A stretch of 64,000 nt of DNA from Jeotgalibacillus malaysiensis (GCA_000818095.1 CP009417.1:434001-498000); one strand, 5' to 3'. Positions 17,393 through 26,455 are shown, numbered from the stretch's first letter. The notes: generated by a model from the letters alone, not told the origin. Numbers and translations: made by a program.

Positions 17393-19965
17393 ACGCCGGT
17401 GGACAGCAACTCGAAACCATGAACGAAATCCCGGAATGGATTTTGTATAACAGCATGGTGGTCGATGAAGAAGGGAAGCCCCGGAACCTAAAGATGGACA
17501 AGAAAGCTGTCCGTTCTTATTTTTTAAACTACGTCAACCAAAACACAGTGTTCTTCCACACACTAAAAGAGAAGATTGATTATCTTCTTGAGAATGACTA
17601 CTACGAATCAGAGTTTCTGGAACAATACACCTTTGAGCAGGTGAAAGAAGTCTTCCAGACGGCTTACAACGTCAAGTTCCGATTTGAATCGTATATGAGT
17701 GCCTTCAAGGTCTATAACGATTACGTTCTCAAGACGAATGACAAATCACGTATTCTCGAACGCTACGAAGACCGCATGGCTATCATTGCCCTTTATCATT
17801 CCCGTGGTGACTTCGAAAAAGCAAAACGGATGGTCACAGCCCTCGTGAACCAGGAGTTCACACCTGCTACACCAACACTCCTCAATACAGGACGGAAACG
17901 CCGTGGCGAATTCGTATCCTGCTTCCTCTTAAAATGCGGAGACTCCCTCAACGATATTTCACGCACACTCGAACAAGCGATGCAACTCTCAAAACGTGGT
18001 GGCGGTGTCTCCATTGACCTGACAAACGTCCGTGCCCGTGGAGAAAGCATTAAGAAAGTGGTCGGAGCGGCTAAAGGTGTCATGGGCGTAGCTAAACTGC
18101 TTGACCAGGCATTCCGCTATGCTGACCAGATGGGGCAACGTCAGGGAGCTGGAGCGGTGTACCTTAACATCTTCCACTCCGATGTCGAAGAGCTACTCGC
18201 ATCAAAAGCGGTATCTGCAGATGCAGACTCACGCCTCGTCACACTCTCAATTGGTCTCGTATTACCGGACAAGTTTATGGAGCTTGCTCGTAAGAACCAG
18301 GATATGTACCTCTTCTACCCGCACACAGTCGTAGAAGAATACGGTATTCCGTTTGGGAAAATCGCTGTTGACATGGACAAGTGGTACGACAAACTCGTTG
18401 CAAACCCACGAGTCAAAAAACGCAAGGTTTCGGCACGTAAGATGCTCCAAACCATTGCTGTCATCCAAAGCGAAAGCGGCTACCCGTACCTTATGTATGC
18501 TGATAACGTTAACAAGGCAAACCCATTGGTTGACCCTGTAGAATTTAGTAATTTGTGTTGACGCTTCCTGCCTCAAAAGAGGTGAAGAGCACTAGCACCT
18601 TCTAGGCGAAATCCTAGTCGAAAAGTTACCTAAACGGGGAAAGGCTTGCGAAATTCTCGCAAGGCAATCCCGTGCTAAATTCATTTCCTGAAACGATTTT
18701 GCACTCATTAATTTTATGATGGGAAATGATAAATGCCTAACGACTATCGAAAGCACCTAATAAATGTAACTCCTATGCGGAAATATGGGAGAATAAGCCG
18801 AGAACCCGGACGAAGCGAGTAGAGTACCCCTCAAGTGAGGCTTCCATGAGAAGATAACCGGTCAAGAAGACCGTGAAAGGGAAACGGTAACCACCTGACC
18901 ATTTAGTTGAAGGTGATGATATAGTCTCCTCTATACAGCGATGTATAGCAGTTGAAAACGGCTTCGATGTAACGAATCGAAGTGAAGACAAGGACAGAAA
19001 TTTTGCAACCCTCAGAACTCAGCTACTATGCTGACTACGATAAACCACACGAAGATAAGATTGGTATGGACATCTCTTGTAACCTCTCATCCCTCAACGT
19101 GCGAAACGTCATGAAAAACAAAAACCCACGAGCCCCAATCTTTATGGCAATGGATGTCATGAACTCCGTATCGGAATCGAGTAACATCTCAATGGTGCCA
19201 GGTGTCGCACGTGCGAACCGCTTGATGCGTTCGGTTGGTTTAGGTGCCATGGACTTACACGGTTACCTTGCAGAGCAGTATGTGGCATACGGAAGCCCGG
19301 ATTCAATTGAATTCGTTGATGTGTTCTTTAACCTCGTGAACTTCTACACGCTCCAGCATTCGATGTTGAAAGCGAAAGAAACCGGGGAACGCTTCTACAA
19401 ATTTGCGGAATCTGATTATGCAGACGGCTCGTACTTCAACAAGCACGGTGAAATCAAACCGACTTCAGCAAAAGTGAAGCAGATGTTTGAAGGGATTCAT
19501 ATCCCAACACAAGCAGAATGGGACATTCTTCGTGAAGAAGTGATGACATACGGTCTATACAACAGTCACCGCATGGCTGTGGCTCCGACGGGGTCTATCA
19601 GTTACACGATGAATGCGACGCCTTCTGTCACCCCGATTAAAAAGCTTGTGGAAGAGCGGACTTACGGAAACTCGAAGACCTACTACCCAATGCCGAAAAG
19701 CGATGAAGTTGGGTTCATGTATCAGTCTTCTTATGACATTGACCCATTCAAAGTCATTGACGTGATTGCGACGATTCAAAAACACGTTGACCAGGGTATC
19801 TCATTTGAGCTTAACGTCTATTCGACCATGAACTCTCGTGACCTGCAACGCATCTATCTCTACGCTCACCACAAAGGTGTGAAAACACTCTACTATACTC
19901 GAACAAAGAAAGTGGAGTTGGGAGAAGAGACAGCGATTGACGAATGCGAATCATGTGCAGTGTAA
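17377..19965 (+). CDS. nrdE: Class Ib ribonucleotide reductase alpha subunit, interrupted by a group I intron
   Basis: Exon 1 is 17377-18558 and exon 2 is 18994-19965; joined they give 717 residues, normal for NrdE. It reduces ribonucleoside diphosphates to deoxyribonucleotides. Visible signatures: FTPATPTLLNTGRKRRGEFVS, LSKRGGGVSIDLTNVRARGE, FSNLC|TEI with the thiyl-radical Cys as residue 394 at the splice junction, and VAPTGSISY. The C-terminal tail CESCAV carries the redox cysteines. The unspliced frame stops at TGA immediately after Cys394, so activity requires splicing. Start ATG is supported by GGAGGAG and overlaps nrdI. Confidence 0.95.
18559..18993 (+). mobile_element. Group I intron in nrdE (no ORF)
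   Basis: 435 nt without an open frame. The upstream exon ends in T and the intron ends in G, as expected for group I. The conserved 3' core stretch GATGATATAGTC is at about 18915, and hairpin-rich sequence typical of P3-P8 fills the middle (for example AACGGGGAAAGGC). Joining 18558 to 18994 restores NLC-TEI exactly. The insertion point is between codons for the catalytic Cys and the following Thr. Boundaries are inferred from protein continuity and the U/G rule. Confidence 0.9.
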
Positions 19966-19976
19966 CAAACGAACAG

Positions 19977-20003
19977 GAGGGGATTTGCTCCCCTCTATCT
20001 TTT
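19977..20003 (+). terminator. Hairpin between nrdE and nrdF
   Basis: GAGGGG pairs with CCCCTC, followed by TATCTTTT. The T run is imperfect, so it may only attenuate readthrough into nrdF or protect the upstream mRNA. Confidence 0.5.
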
Positions 20004-20028
20004 AAAACAAACGGAGGTGCTGACCTAG

Positions 20029-21084
20029 ATGAATAAACCATTAGAAAACTATACCGGTGCGAACTGGAACCAGCCGGAAGATGATTTTACGCAAAAGTTC
20101 TTCATGGAACTAAAATCAAACCTCTGGCACCCGGAAGAGATTCCTGTCTCGACGGATAAAAACACATGGCAGATGCTCTCAGAGAAAGAGCAATGGGCAT
20201 ATGCTCAAAACCTACAGCTCCTTACGTATCTCGATACGTATCAAGGAGACCTCGGGATGCCGGTTGTATCTCGTGCCATTCCAGAACGTTACCACCAGCG
20301 AAAAGCGATGCTCTCGTTTGCCGGAATGGAGGAAAATGCCATTCATGCAAAATCCTATTCGACTATCTTCCAGACACTCTTAACGAAAGACCAAGAGAAA
20401 AAGTTGATTGAATGGGCGGAAAAAGACAAAGCCCTTCAAGAACTTGTGGGAACGATTGTAGAACAGTACAAGAAGATGGATAAATACATCTTCTATCGTG
20501 ATAACGACATTATGGATGAGAATGAAGAGGTGTACCGGAGAGAGCTTTGGAAGACGATGGTTACGAGTGTATTCCTAGAGAGCTTCCTCTTCTATTCAGG
20601 CTTCTACTTCCCGCTCTACTACTATGCTCAAGGGAAGCTGATGCAGTCTGGTGAAATCATTAACCTCATCATCCGTGATGAGCTCATACACGGGGTATAC
20701 GTGTCAAAACTGGCAAAAGAAGAATTTGCGAAGTTTGACGCTGAGACTCAAGTGGAGTTGACAAAGTGGATTAACAGCCGTGTTGTCGAGATTCACGAAC
20801 TTCAGAAGAAAGTCATTGATGAAATCTATGTGCCACTAGGCATGCAAGAAGAGGTGAAAGCGTTCTGTCGCTACAATGCAAACAAAGCGATGATGCACCT
20901 TGACTTCGAACCTGCTTTCGAACAGGAAGCGATTAACCAAGCGGTCTTGAACGGCTTGAACACAGCAACGAAAGATTTCGACTTCTTCTCAATGAAAGGG
21001 AATGGCTATCAACGCATTGATATCGTCCCGCTCGAAGATAGCGACTTCTATTTCGACGCACCACGAACAGCACTTGTATCATAA
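20029..21084 (+). CDS. nrdF: Class Ib ribonucleotide reductase beta subunit
   Basis: 351 residues. Metal ligands and radical Tyr are visible: DTYQGD, EENAIHAKSYS (Glu, His and the Tyr of SYS), FLESFLFYSG, and IIRDELIHGVYV. NrdF houses the dimanganese/diiron-tyrosyl radical used by NrdE. The ribosome binding site ACGGAGGTG precedes ATG 20029. It lies between nrdE and nrdH. Confidence 0.95.
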   Translation: MNKPLENYTGANWNQPEDDFTQKFFMELKSNLWHPEEIPVSTDKNTWQMLSEKEQWAYAQNLQLLTYLDTYQGDLGMPVVSRAIPERYHQRKAMLSFAGMEENAIHAKSYSTIFQTLLTKDQEKKLIEWAEKDKALQELVGTIVEQYKKMDKYIFYRDNDIMDENEEVYRRELWKTMVTSVFLESFLFYSGFYFPLYYYAQGKLMQSGEIINLIIRDELIHGVYVSKLAKEEFAKFDAETQVELTKWINSRVVEIHELQKKVIDEIYVPLGMQEEVKAFCRYNANKAMMHLDFEPAFEQEAINQAVLNGLNTATKDFDFFSMKGNGYQRIDIVPLEDSDFYFDAPRTALVS

Positions 21085-21141
21085 ACCGGAGCGGTTTTAT
21101 CGCCGCTCTCATTCATAACACACATTAAGGGAGATGATAGC

Positions 21142-21399
21142 ATGAAAGTACAAATGTTAACGAAAGATGGTTGTCCAAAATGCACGCAGTTGAAAATGTT
21201 CTTAGAAATGGGTCTTGGTGATAAATACAAGGAGGACATCGAAGTCATTCACAAAGCTGAGAAACCGGAAAAATATGATGAGTTGGTTGCACTGCATTCA
21301 CTGCAAACGGCACCGGTGCTTATCTGCGGAGATGAAGTATTAATGAATACTGACCCGATGAAAGCGGAAGAATTCCTTCGTACTCGCTTAGGAAAATAA
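21142..21399 (+). CDS. nrdH: NrdH-type glutaredoxin-like protein
   Basis: 85 residues with the redox motif CPKC (C11, C14) in MLTKDGCPKCTQLKMF and a cis-Pro loop TAPVLICGDEV. It is the electron donor expected for a class Ib reductase. The AAGGGAG ribosome binding site and the position after nrdF support the call. The operon ends at the following terminator. Confidence 0.85.
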   Translation: MKVQMLTKDGCPKCTQLKMFLEMGLGDKYKEDIEVIHKAEKPEKYDELVALHSLQTAPVLICGDEVLMNTDPMKAEEFLRTRLGK

Positions 21400-21407
21400 T
21401 GAAGAGA

Positions 21408-21446
21408 AAGAGTTTGGTAGAGAAATCGACCAGGCTCTTTTTTTGA
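21408..21446 (+). terminator. Rho-independent terminator
   Basis: AGAGTTTGGT pairs imperfectly with ACCAGGCTCT, followed by TTTTTTT. Confidence 0.8.
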
Positions 21447-21465
21447 TTGTGAAAATAAAAATAAA

Positions 21466-21494
21466 TTGACAATAGTCTAAAATAAATCTATACT
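21466..21494 (+). promoter_or_regulatory. Promoter with variant palindromic operator
   Basis: TTGACA, 17 bp, TATACT; TTGACAATAGTCTA at 21466-21479. Confidence 0.8.
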
Positions 21495-21582
21495 AGAACT
21501 ATCAAATAAACGGATTGAGGACGAATGCCAATAGAGCAGTTCGTTGCAGTATGGTGGGGCAATTCAAAAGGAGATGGATAAA

Positions 21583-22341
21583 GTGGAAAAACTAACAGTT
21601 GAACAATTGAAAACTCTTAACGAATTTGAAGGACGCCCTGTCCTGCTCGTGGCGAAGGTCGGTAGCGTGAACTACAACCTTCATGACGAAACGTCTGACC
21701 AAGACTTTAAGGTGTATGTGCTTCCTAGTTTCGATGACCTATATACCGGAAAACGCTTTGTAAAATCGGTTGTCTCTGATGAAGTGGACTACACGGTGCA
21801 CGATGTGCGTGACCTCGCTCATCAGCTCAAGAAATCGAACGTCAACTTTGTGGAAGTACTCTTCTCAACAGACTTGACCGTACATGAAGACTCTCTCCAT
21901 GAACTGGTTTCGATGCGAGAGGAAGTGGCTCGAATGAACCTTCCGTACTTTTACGATGCCTGCTTCGGCATGCTCTACAACAAACTGAAAGTGTTTGAGA
22001 AAGGAACGGGCAGTAGCAACCGTTTCGTTGAACAATATGGTTATGATACCAAAGCCTTTATGAGCATGTACCGGATGATGGACTTCCTGCTTCGATACGA
22101 AGCAAACGAATTTACATCGTTTGCCGAGGCTTTCTGCTATACAGAAGAGGAGCGGGAGTTCATGCTGTCGATGAAGCACGGACGGTATTCAAAAGAGGAA
22201 GCAACTGTTCTCGTTCAAGAGATGAGAGAGAAGGTCGAATCGAAGAAACCGGTATATCGTAGTCATGCTTACCAGCAAGAAACAGAAACGAAAATGGAAT
22301 CACTGCTCAAAAAACTTGTTCATGAGAAGGTCATGAAATAA
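21583..22341 (+). CDS. RlaP/YcgL-like nucleotidyltransferase
   Basis: 252 residues from GTG 21583, placed 9 nt after AAAAGGAG; upstream in-frame TTG and ATG codons precede or abut the ribosome binding site. The motif VGSVNYNLHDETSDQDFKVYV holds the polymerase-beta-type GS (G27, S28) and the Asp pair D39/D41. It matches predicted nucleotidyltransferases of the RlaP group, known from phages and bacteria and linked to RNA ligases. The substrate is unknown; no RNA ligase is evident next to it. Confidence 0.7.
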   Translation: MEKLTVEQLKTLNEFEGRPVLLVAKVGSVNYNLHDETSDQDFKVYVLPSFDDLYTGKRFVKSVVSDEVDYTVHDVRDLAHQLKKSNVNFVEVLFSTDLTVHEDSLHELVSMREEVARMNLPYFYDACFGMLYNKLKVFEKGTGSSNRFVEQYGYDTKAFMSMYRMMDFLLRYEANEFTSFAEAFCYTEEEREFMLSMKHGRYSKEEATVLVQEMREKVESKKPVYRSHAYQQETETKMESLLKKLVHEKVMK

Positions 22342-22353
22342 GGAGGAACTTAC

Positions 22354-22956
22354 TTGAAAACAATTTTAGTTTATAATCCAATGACCAAAGCACCTAATGG
22401 GTTCTTGAAAATACTCCAGAAGCGGTTGATTGAAACTCTCCGCTTCCAGGGGATTCCCTTTGAAAAGAGTCGGACAGAAAGTATCATTATTGGCGATACG
22501 AAGGTTCTTTTTTATGAGGCAATCGAGCGAAACGCCCGTGCTTTTACAAGACGCCATCAACATATGGATGTGACGTTCTACACACACCATGCCAATTACA
22601 AAAAAGACAAAACACCTGCCTGTTTAGTAGAACAACAGTTCCTCTCTGCAAAAACTCCCATTCTATCTGCTAATTATGACCTCGCTTTTCTTGAATTAGC
22701 CAATCACATCCTTGAACTCAAAACTAAACCGATGTACCACGTCAAGCCGTCACAAGGAACCGCTTCTCTTGTTCAGGTTCCGGTCGGCATGCATAACCAG
22801 TTTTATTTCCCTGCTTCTCAAAAAGAGGAGGTTCTCAAACTACTAGAGACCTGTCATGCCCGTGAAGTAAGAAAGAAAGTGGATTTGGAAGCTAGTCTTC
22901 AAGAACAAGAAGTCAAAATGAAACGAATCCAAGATTCGATTGCGGAACTCAAATAA
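22354..22956 (+). CDS. Hypothetical protein with C-terminal coiled coil
   Basis: 200 residues from a TTG start with AAGGAGG 7 nt upstream. The middle contains FYTHHANYKKDKTPACLVEQQF and a Pro/Gly-rich stretch; the last 40 residues are a charged helix (EASLQEQEVKMKRIQDSIAE). It is 12 bp downstream of the nucleotidyltransferase and shares its transcript. Family not recognised. Confidence 0.65.
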   Translation: MKTILVYNPMTKAPNGFLKILQKRLIETLRFQGIPFEKSRTESIIIGDTKVLFYEAIERNARAFTRRHQHMDVTFYTHHANYKKDKTPACLVEQQFLSAKTPILSANYDLAFLELANHILELKTKPMYHVKPSQGTASLVQVPVGMHNQFYFPASQKEEVLKLLETCHAREVRKKVDLEASLQEQEVKMKRIQDSIAELK

Positions 22957-22986
22957 AGGAAGGTCATTTATGACCTTCCTATTGTT
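22957..22986 (+). terminator. Rho-independent terminator
   Basis: AGGAAGGTCA pairs with TGACCTTCCT, followed by ATTGTTTT. Its right arm overlaps the next promoter's -35. Confidence 0.75.
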
Positions 22987-22996
22987 TTCATAGCAT
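22968..22996 (+). promoter_or_regulatory. Promoter of the TTATGA/TAGNAT family
   Basis: TTATGA, 17 bp, TAGCAT, overlapping the upstream terminator. Confidence 0.6.
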
Positions 22997-23024
22997 ATAT
23001 CATCACAAATAAGGGGGCATAGAT

Positions 23025-23351
23025 ATGAATCAAACAAAAGAACGTTGGAACGAAATTCGAAAAAAAGTGGAAAGTGCACACGACTATATGGATGTGAACC
23101 ACTGGATGCATCTCCTGACAGCAATGGATGAAAATGAACCAAATGATGGTGATTACAAAAAGGCGTTCAGAAATCTACGCAATACGGTTTTAGAGGACTA
23201 TGTCCATGTCCAGGCAGGAAAAGACCCGGCTCTCGACCCGTTTGAGGAGACGTATCATTTGCTCGTATATTTTGAGACTGAAAAAGATGGAAAAGAATCG
23301 TTCAAAAACTATCTCTTAACAGTAAAAGATACGTTAAAAAGCTCTCAATAA
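23025..23351 (+). CDS. Hypothetical protein
   Basis: 108 residues, charged and probably all-helical, with no recognised motif. The ribosome binding site AAGGGGGCA precedes ATG 23025. It lies upstream of two paralogous small genes and probably shares their transcript. Confidence 0.6.
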   Translation: MNQTKERWNEIRKKVESAHDYMDVNHWMHLLTAMDENEPNDGDYKKAFRNLRNTVLEDYVHVQAGKDPALDPFEETYHLLVYFETEKDGKESFKNYLLTVKDTLKSSQ

Positions 23352-23386
23352 ATAGATTTACAGACTAATAAGATAGGGGTGAAGGG

Positions 23387-23884
23387 ATGAATGATGTAAT
23401 GGATGAGTATTGGAAGAAAGCACGTTTCTCAGAAGATGCCAGTATGGATTTAAAAAAGGAAATTGGAAAGCTTATTCAATATTTCGATTCACTTCTTGAG
23501 ACGAATAGGACTCAAAGCGAGCATCGTCAAAAAGCAGAAGGTCTCTTGATTATCCTAAAAAAAGAACACGAACTCTGCACATACGAAGCCAACCTCGATG
23601 AAATCGCTCACGATTACGCAGAAATTAAAGTGAACCGAATCAAAGATTATCCTGGGACTTCTTTTGAAGTTGCCGTTATTGATATTTGGACATTGATTGA
23701 CTTGCAACGAAAACTAGGACTAAAAGAAGACAGTGGAATAAGTCGTTTTCAGAATCCCTCCCCAATTCAATCTAATGACATTAGTAAACTAACCCCATCA
23801 GAAATTAATGAGAAAATAGATGAGGCTATTAAAAAGGGGCACATTGATTTTCTGAAATCGTTGGCTCGTCCACCAAAACAATAA
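23387..23884 (+). CDS. Hypothetical helical protein, paralogue of the next gene
   Basis: 165 residues. Residues about 25-115 (LIQYFDSLLETN...EHRQKAEGLLIILKKEH...) align with the next gene over about 90 residues, including similar SFEVAVID/TFEAVVID and LIDLQ/LIEIQ positions. The C-terminus (SPIQSNDISKLTPSEINEK) differs. Function unknown. Confidence 0.65.
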   Translation: MNDVMDEYWKKARFSEDASMDLKKEIGKLIQYFDSLLETNRTQSEHRQKAEGLLIILKKEHELCTYEANLDEIAHDYAEIKVNRIKDYPGTSFEVAVIDIWTLIDLQRKLGLKEDSGISRFQNPSPIQSNDISKLTPSEINEKIDEAIKKGHIDFLKSLARPPKQ

Positions 23885-23897
23885 AGAGGTGAGATAC

Positions 23898-24365
23898 ATG
23901 AAAAAGAAAAATTCAGAAGTTGAACAATATAATTTCGATTTGAAAGCAGAAGTAGACGGATTCATTCAACACTTTGATGAGTTGTTTCAGTCAAACACAA
24001 AAAAAACACAACATCGTGAAAAGGCTTGTCGTCTTGTACGAGCTCTCAAGGGGGAGCATGACATCACAGACTATGAGAATACGATAGACGAGTTCCATAA
24101 AGAATATGTCGAGGCATTGGTGCAAAATATGAAGAACTCACCTGCAACAACATTTGAAGCAGTTGTGATTGATAGCTCTCGACTTATTGAAATACAAATT
24201 GCTCAGGGTGTGAAAGATAAGAAGGCAGAAGAACAAATATTGGGAAATTTAGACAGAATGTTGATGGATGGGCAAACGAAGATGAAAAAGATTGCCAATC
24301 CAGTAAAAGTAGATAAGCTCGATTACGTCAATTCATTCGAAAACAATCGTACAATCATTCGCTGA
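23898..24365 (+). CDS. Hypothetical helical protein, paralogue of the previous gene
   Basis: 155 residues from ATG 23898 (AGAGGTG upstream; GTG 23889 is within the ribosome binding site). It is a diverged tandem duplicate of the preceding protein: FIQHFDELFQSN...QHREKACRLVRALKGEH...TFEAVVIDSSRLIEIQ. The C-terminal 40 residues are unrelated between the pair. Confidence 0.65.
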   Translation: MKKKNSEVEQYNFDLKAEVDGFIQHFDELFQSNTKKTQHREKACRLVRALKGEHDITDYENTIDEFHKEYVEALVQNMKNSPATTFEAVVIDSSRLIEIQIAQGVKDKKAEEQILGNLDRMLMDGQTKMKKIANPVKVDKLDYVNSFENNRTIIR

Positions 24366-24389
24366 TACCGCACGTATGGTAAGGCTTTC

Positions 24390-24417
24390 TTATATTTTCA
24401 TAGGATTGCCATAGAAT
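24390..24417 (+). promoter_or_regulatory. Promoter resembling the TTATRA/TAGNAT family
   Basis: TTATAT, 16 bp, TAGAAT. A second TAGGAT lies at 24401. Confidence 0.45.
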
Positions 24418-24472
24418 AAGGTACATTTACACAACAGGAAATTCACATTACGGTCAAAAAGGGGATTTTTAG

Positions 24473-25087
24473 ATGAAAAAACAACCAGTAATTTTAGTAG
24501 ATATGGATGATGTGTTGGCAGAGTTCACAAATGAATGGCTCCGTCGATACAATCTGGATTATAACGACACGATTGATGCTGAAGTATTTGATGGTTGGGA
24601 CGCTGTAAAACACGTTAAACCAGAGTGTGGGACGAAGATTTTTGAATACTTCAAAGCACCAGGTATCTATCGTCATTTAGAACCAAAAGCAGGAAGTCAA
24701 GCCGTGATGCAGGAGCTTGTTGACTTGGGAGCTGAAATTCTAATCGTTACGGATTCACCGATGGGATGTACATTTGGTGGAGATGAATGGCAAGGCAGTA
24801 ATCCGACCGATGATAAGCGAGCATGGCTCATGGAACACTTCCCTATGATTTCAACGGATAATGTTATCGTGGCACGTAAAAAATGGTATGTGCAAGGGGA
24901 CATCTTAATTGATGACAAACCCGCTACCATTGAGAAGTTCCAAGAGTTGAACCGGAAAATCATTGCGATGGAAATGCCATATAACCGTAAGACACCCGCT
25001 CAACTTCGTGCAAAGACATGGGATGAAGTACGGGAGTTGTTGATGCGGGAATTTTATCCTGAACGTGCTGAGAAGATTCCTAGCTAA
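24473..25087 (+). CDS. 5'(3')-deoxyribonucleotidase-like HAD phosphatase
   Basis: 204 residues. HAD motif I is ILVDMDDVLAEF (nucleophile D10, acid/base D12), motif II is ILIVTDSP and motif III/IV is GDILIDDKP. The layout fits bacterial 5'(3')-deoxyribonucleotidases, which dephosphorylate dNMPs. Its neighbours (guanylate kinase, YfbR-like protein, ribonucleotide reductase) support a role in dNTP pool control. AAAAGGGG precedes ATG 24473. Confidence 0.82.
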   Translation: MKKQPVILVDMDDVLAEFTNEWLRRYNLDYNDTIDAEVFDGWDAVKHVKPECGTKIFEYFKAPGIYRHLEPKAGSQAVMQELVDLGAEILIVTDSPMGCTFGGDEWQGSNPTDDKRAWLMEHFPMISTDNVIVARKKWYVQGDILIDDKPATIEKFQELNRKIIAMEMPYNRKTPAQLRAKTWDEVRELLMREFYPERAEKIPS

Positions 25088-25111
25088 ATCTACTGAAAAA
25101 GGAGATTTTCT

Positions 25112-25252
25112 ATGAAACGAAAGTCGAAATGCAACCGTTGTATGGACTATGCAAAAAAGAATCATTCGATGCACTGTCTTTCAAAAGCGTATATGTATCA
25201 GCTTTTACGTGAAAAGTGCACACATACGGTAGAAGAAAGGAAAGCAGAGTAG
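25112..25252 (+). CDS. Small Cys/His-rich protein (possible zinc-binding)
   Basis: 46 residues with CNRC at 7-10, HSMHC at 18-22 and CTH at 36-38, a spacing compatible with one zinc site. AAAAAGGAG lies 7 nt before the ATG and there are 24 bp between it and the upstream stop. It is basic and could bind nucleic acid. No homologue is known to me. Confidence 0.6.
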   Translation: MKRKSKCNRCMDYAKKNHSMHCLSKAYMYQLLREKCTHTVEERKAE

Positions 25253-25266
25253 CCATAGAGTTTAAA

Positions 25267-25280
25267 TTGACTAAAGTCAA
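25267..25280 (+). promoter_or_regulatory. Palindromic operator or leader hairpin before gmk
   Basis: TTGACTAAAGTCAA is followed directly by AATTTATTTTAAAGGAGA. A -10 at normal spacing would place the transcription start after the ribosome binding site, so here the palindrome cannot act as an ordinary -35 for gmk. It is better read as an operator or as the leader stem-loop of a readthrough transcript. Confidence 0.5.
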
Positions 25281-25311
25281 AAATAATTTATTTTAAAGGA
25301 GATGTTTACAC

Positions 25312-25908
25312 ATGTTAACTGTAAATACAATCAATCACCGCATTATTGATAAATCAAAACCTGTTCTTTATATCATCTCAGGTCCTTCGGGTTCTGGAAA
25401 GACATCGAATATCCGTCAAGTCATGAACAACGAGGTAGTCAGCTTTACAACTCGACCACGACGTGACGGGGAAGTAGAAGGCTTTGACTATGTGTTCACG
25501 ACAGTCGAAGAAGTTGACCGCATGGAAGCTTCTGGTGAGCTGGTTGAACGTGTCACTTATGATGGGAATTCTTACGGGATTTCGAAAGATGAACTCTATG
25601 GAAAACTCGCAACTGAGGACGCATTTGTCGTCGTAGATTACCACGGCTTTCAACAAGTTCGTGAACTCTATGAGAACTACGTCTCCATCTTCTTCTCAAT
25701 CGATGTAGAAGATGCTCGTAACCGCATGCTTGAACGTGGAGATAAGCCGGAGGTCATCGAGGGTCGCTTGAAAACGTATGAAACAGAGTTGAAGAATCAA
25801 CAGCATTACGATTATGTCATTCAGAATGAATACGGAAAGCAAGCCGAAACTGTTCAAACATTGAAGGACATCATCTTCGGAAAAAACAATCAATCAAAAG
25901 GGGCGTAA
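25312..25908 (+). CDS. gmk: Guanylate kinase-like protein
   Basis: 198 residues. The P-loop GPSGSGKT is at 24-31, followed by VSFTTRPRRDGEVEGFDYVF (GMP-binding) and LVERVTYDGNSYGISK. It phosphorylates GMP/dGMP to the diphosphates, feeding the NDP reductase. It is more divergent than chromosomal Gmk in the C-terminal half. AAAGGAGA precedes ATG 25312. Confidence 0.85.
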   Translation: MLTVNTINHRIIDKSKPVLYIISGPSGSGKTSNIRQVMNNEVVSFTTRPRRDGEVEGFDYVFTTVEEVDRMEASGELVERVTYDGNSYGISKDELYGKLATEDAFVVVDYHGFQQVRELYENYVSIFFSIDVEDARNRMLERGDKPEVIEGRLKTYETELKNQQHYDYVIQNEYGKQAETVQTLKDIIFGKNNQSKGA

Positions 25909-25914
25909 TGAACG

Positions 25915-26109
25915 ATGAACGCATATGAAAAATGGGATGATTTTGGAAAGACAATCAATCAAAAACGGGTTGATGTCGTTGTCACTCATGAAAATAAAAT
26001 CCAAACAACCGCTGAGTACCGAGAGTCGCTGAAGAACGAAGAAATTGCAGGGGTAAAATATCCTGCAACCAATTCAAGCTTCGCACTTTATATGCAACGC
26101 AGTGTTTGA
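25915..26109 (+). CDS. Hypothetical small protein
   Basis: 64 residues, no motif. The AAAAGGGGC ribosome binding site and its position 6 bp after gmk suggest co-transcription and co-translation. Followed by a strong terminator. Confidence 0.6.
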   Translation: MNAYEKWDDFGKTINQKRVDVVVTHENKIQTTAEYRESLKNEEIAGVKYPATNSSFALYMQRSV

Positions 26110-26111
26110 CC

Positions 26112-26140
26112 TAGACCCTTCATCATGAAGGGTCTTTTTT
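26112..26140 (+). terminator. Rho-independent terminator
   Basis: AGACCCTTCA pairs with TGAAGGGTCT, followed by TTTTT. Confidence 0.9.
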
Positions 26141-26167
26141 ATGATTTTGGTTTGTCGCCAATAGGAT
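26139..26167 (+). promoter_or_regulatory. Promoter of the TTATGA/TAGNAT family
   Basis: TTATGA, 17 bp, TAGGAT, starting inside the preceding terminator tail. Confidence 0.6.
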
Positions 26168-26194
26168 GTAAAGAACGAGAAAGGAGGAATTGAT

Positions 26195-26395
26195 ATGTCA
26201 CAACGAAAGGTTGGAGATAAAGTAGAAATTTATATCACACAATATGAGGACGTCTTTGAACAGACGGGGGAGGAAACCCTGTACTTCATGCGAGGAACGG
26301 TAAAAAAGATAACAAAGACGTATTTGATTGTTGAAAATGAGTTGGATAAAAAACTGCACTTTATTAGCTTAGCTAAATACACGATACGACCTTGA
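26195..26395 (+). CDS. Hypothetical small protein
   Basis: 66 residues, rich in beta-forming residues (KVEIYITQYEDVF, TYLIVENELDKKLHFI), perhaps an SH3-like or KOW-like barrel. AAAGGAGG precedes ATG 26195. It is monocistronic between its own promoter and terminator. Confidence 0.6.
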   Translation: MSQRKVGDKVEIYITQYEDVFEQTGEETLYFMRGTVKKITKTYLIVENELDKKLHFISLAKYTIRP

Positions 26396-26423
26396 GCGAT
26401 GCAGTAGCATCGTTCTTCTTTAT
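26394..26423 (+). terminator. Rho-independent terminator
   Basis: GCGATGC pairs with GCATCGT over AGTA, followed by TCTTCTTT. Confidence 0.65.
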
Positions 26424-26426
26424 TGT

Positions 26427-26455
26427 TTTACAATAGTCTAAAAATATGTTATAAT
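26427..26455 (+). promoter_or_regulatory. herA promoter with variant palindrome
   Basis: TTTACA, 17 bp, TATAAT. TTTACAATAGTCTA at 26427-26440 is a two-mismatch copy of the operator. The leader is about 67 nt. Confidence 0.75.

Noticed and set aside
18559-18993. nrdE as two separate half genes or an intein
   Set aside because: The intervening DNA has stops in frame and group I core motifs, not protein-splicing motifs.
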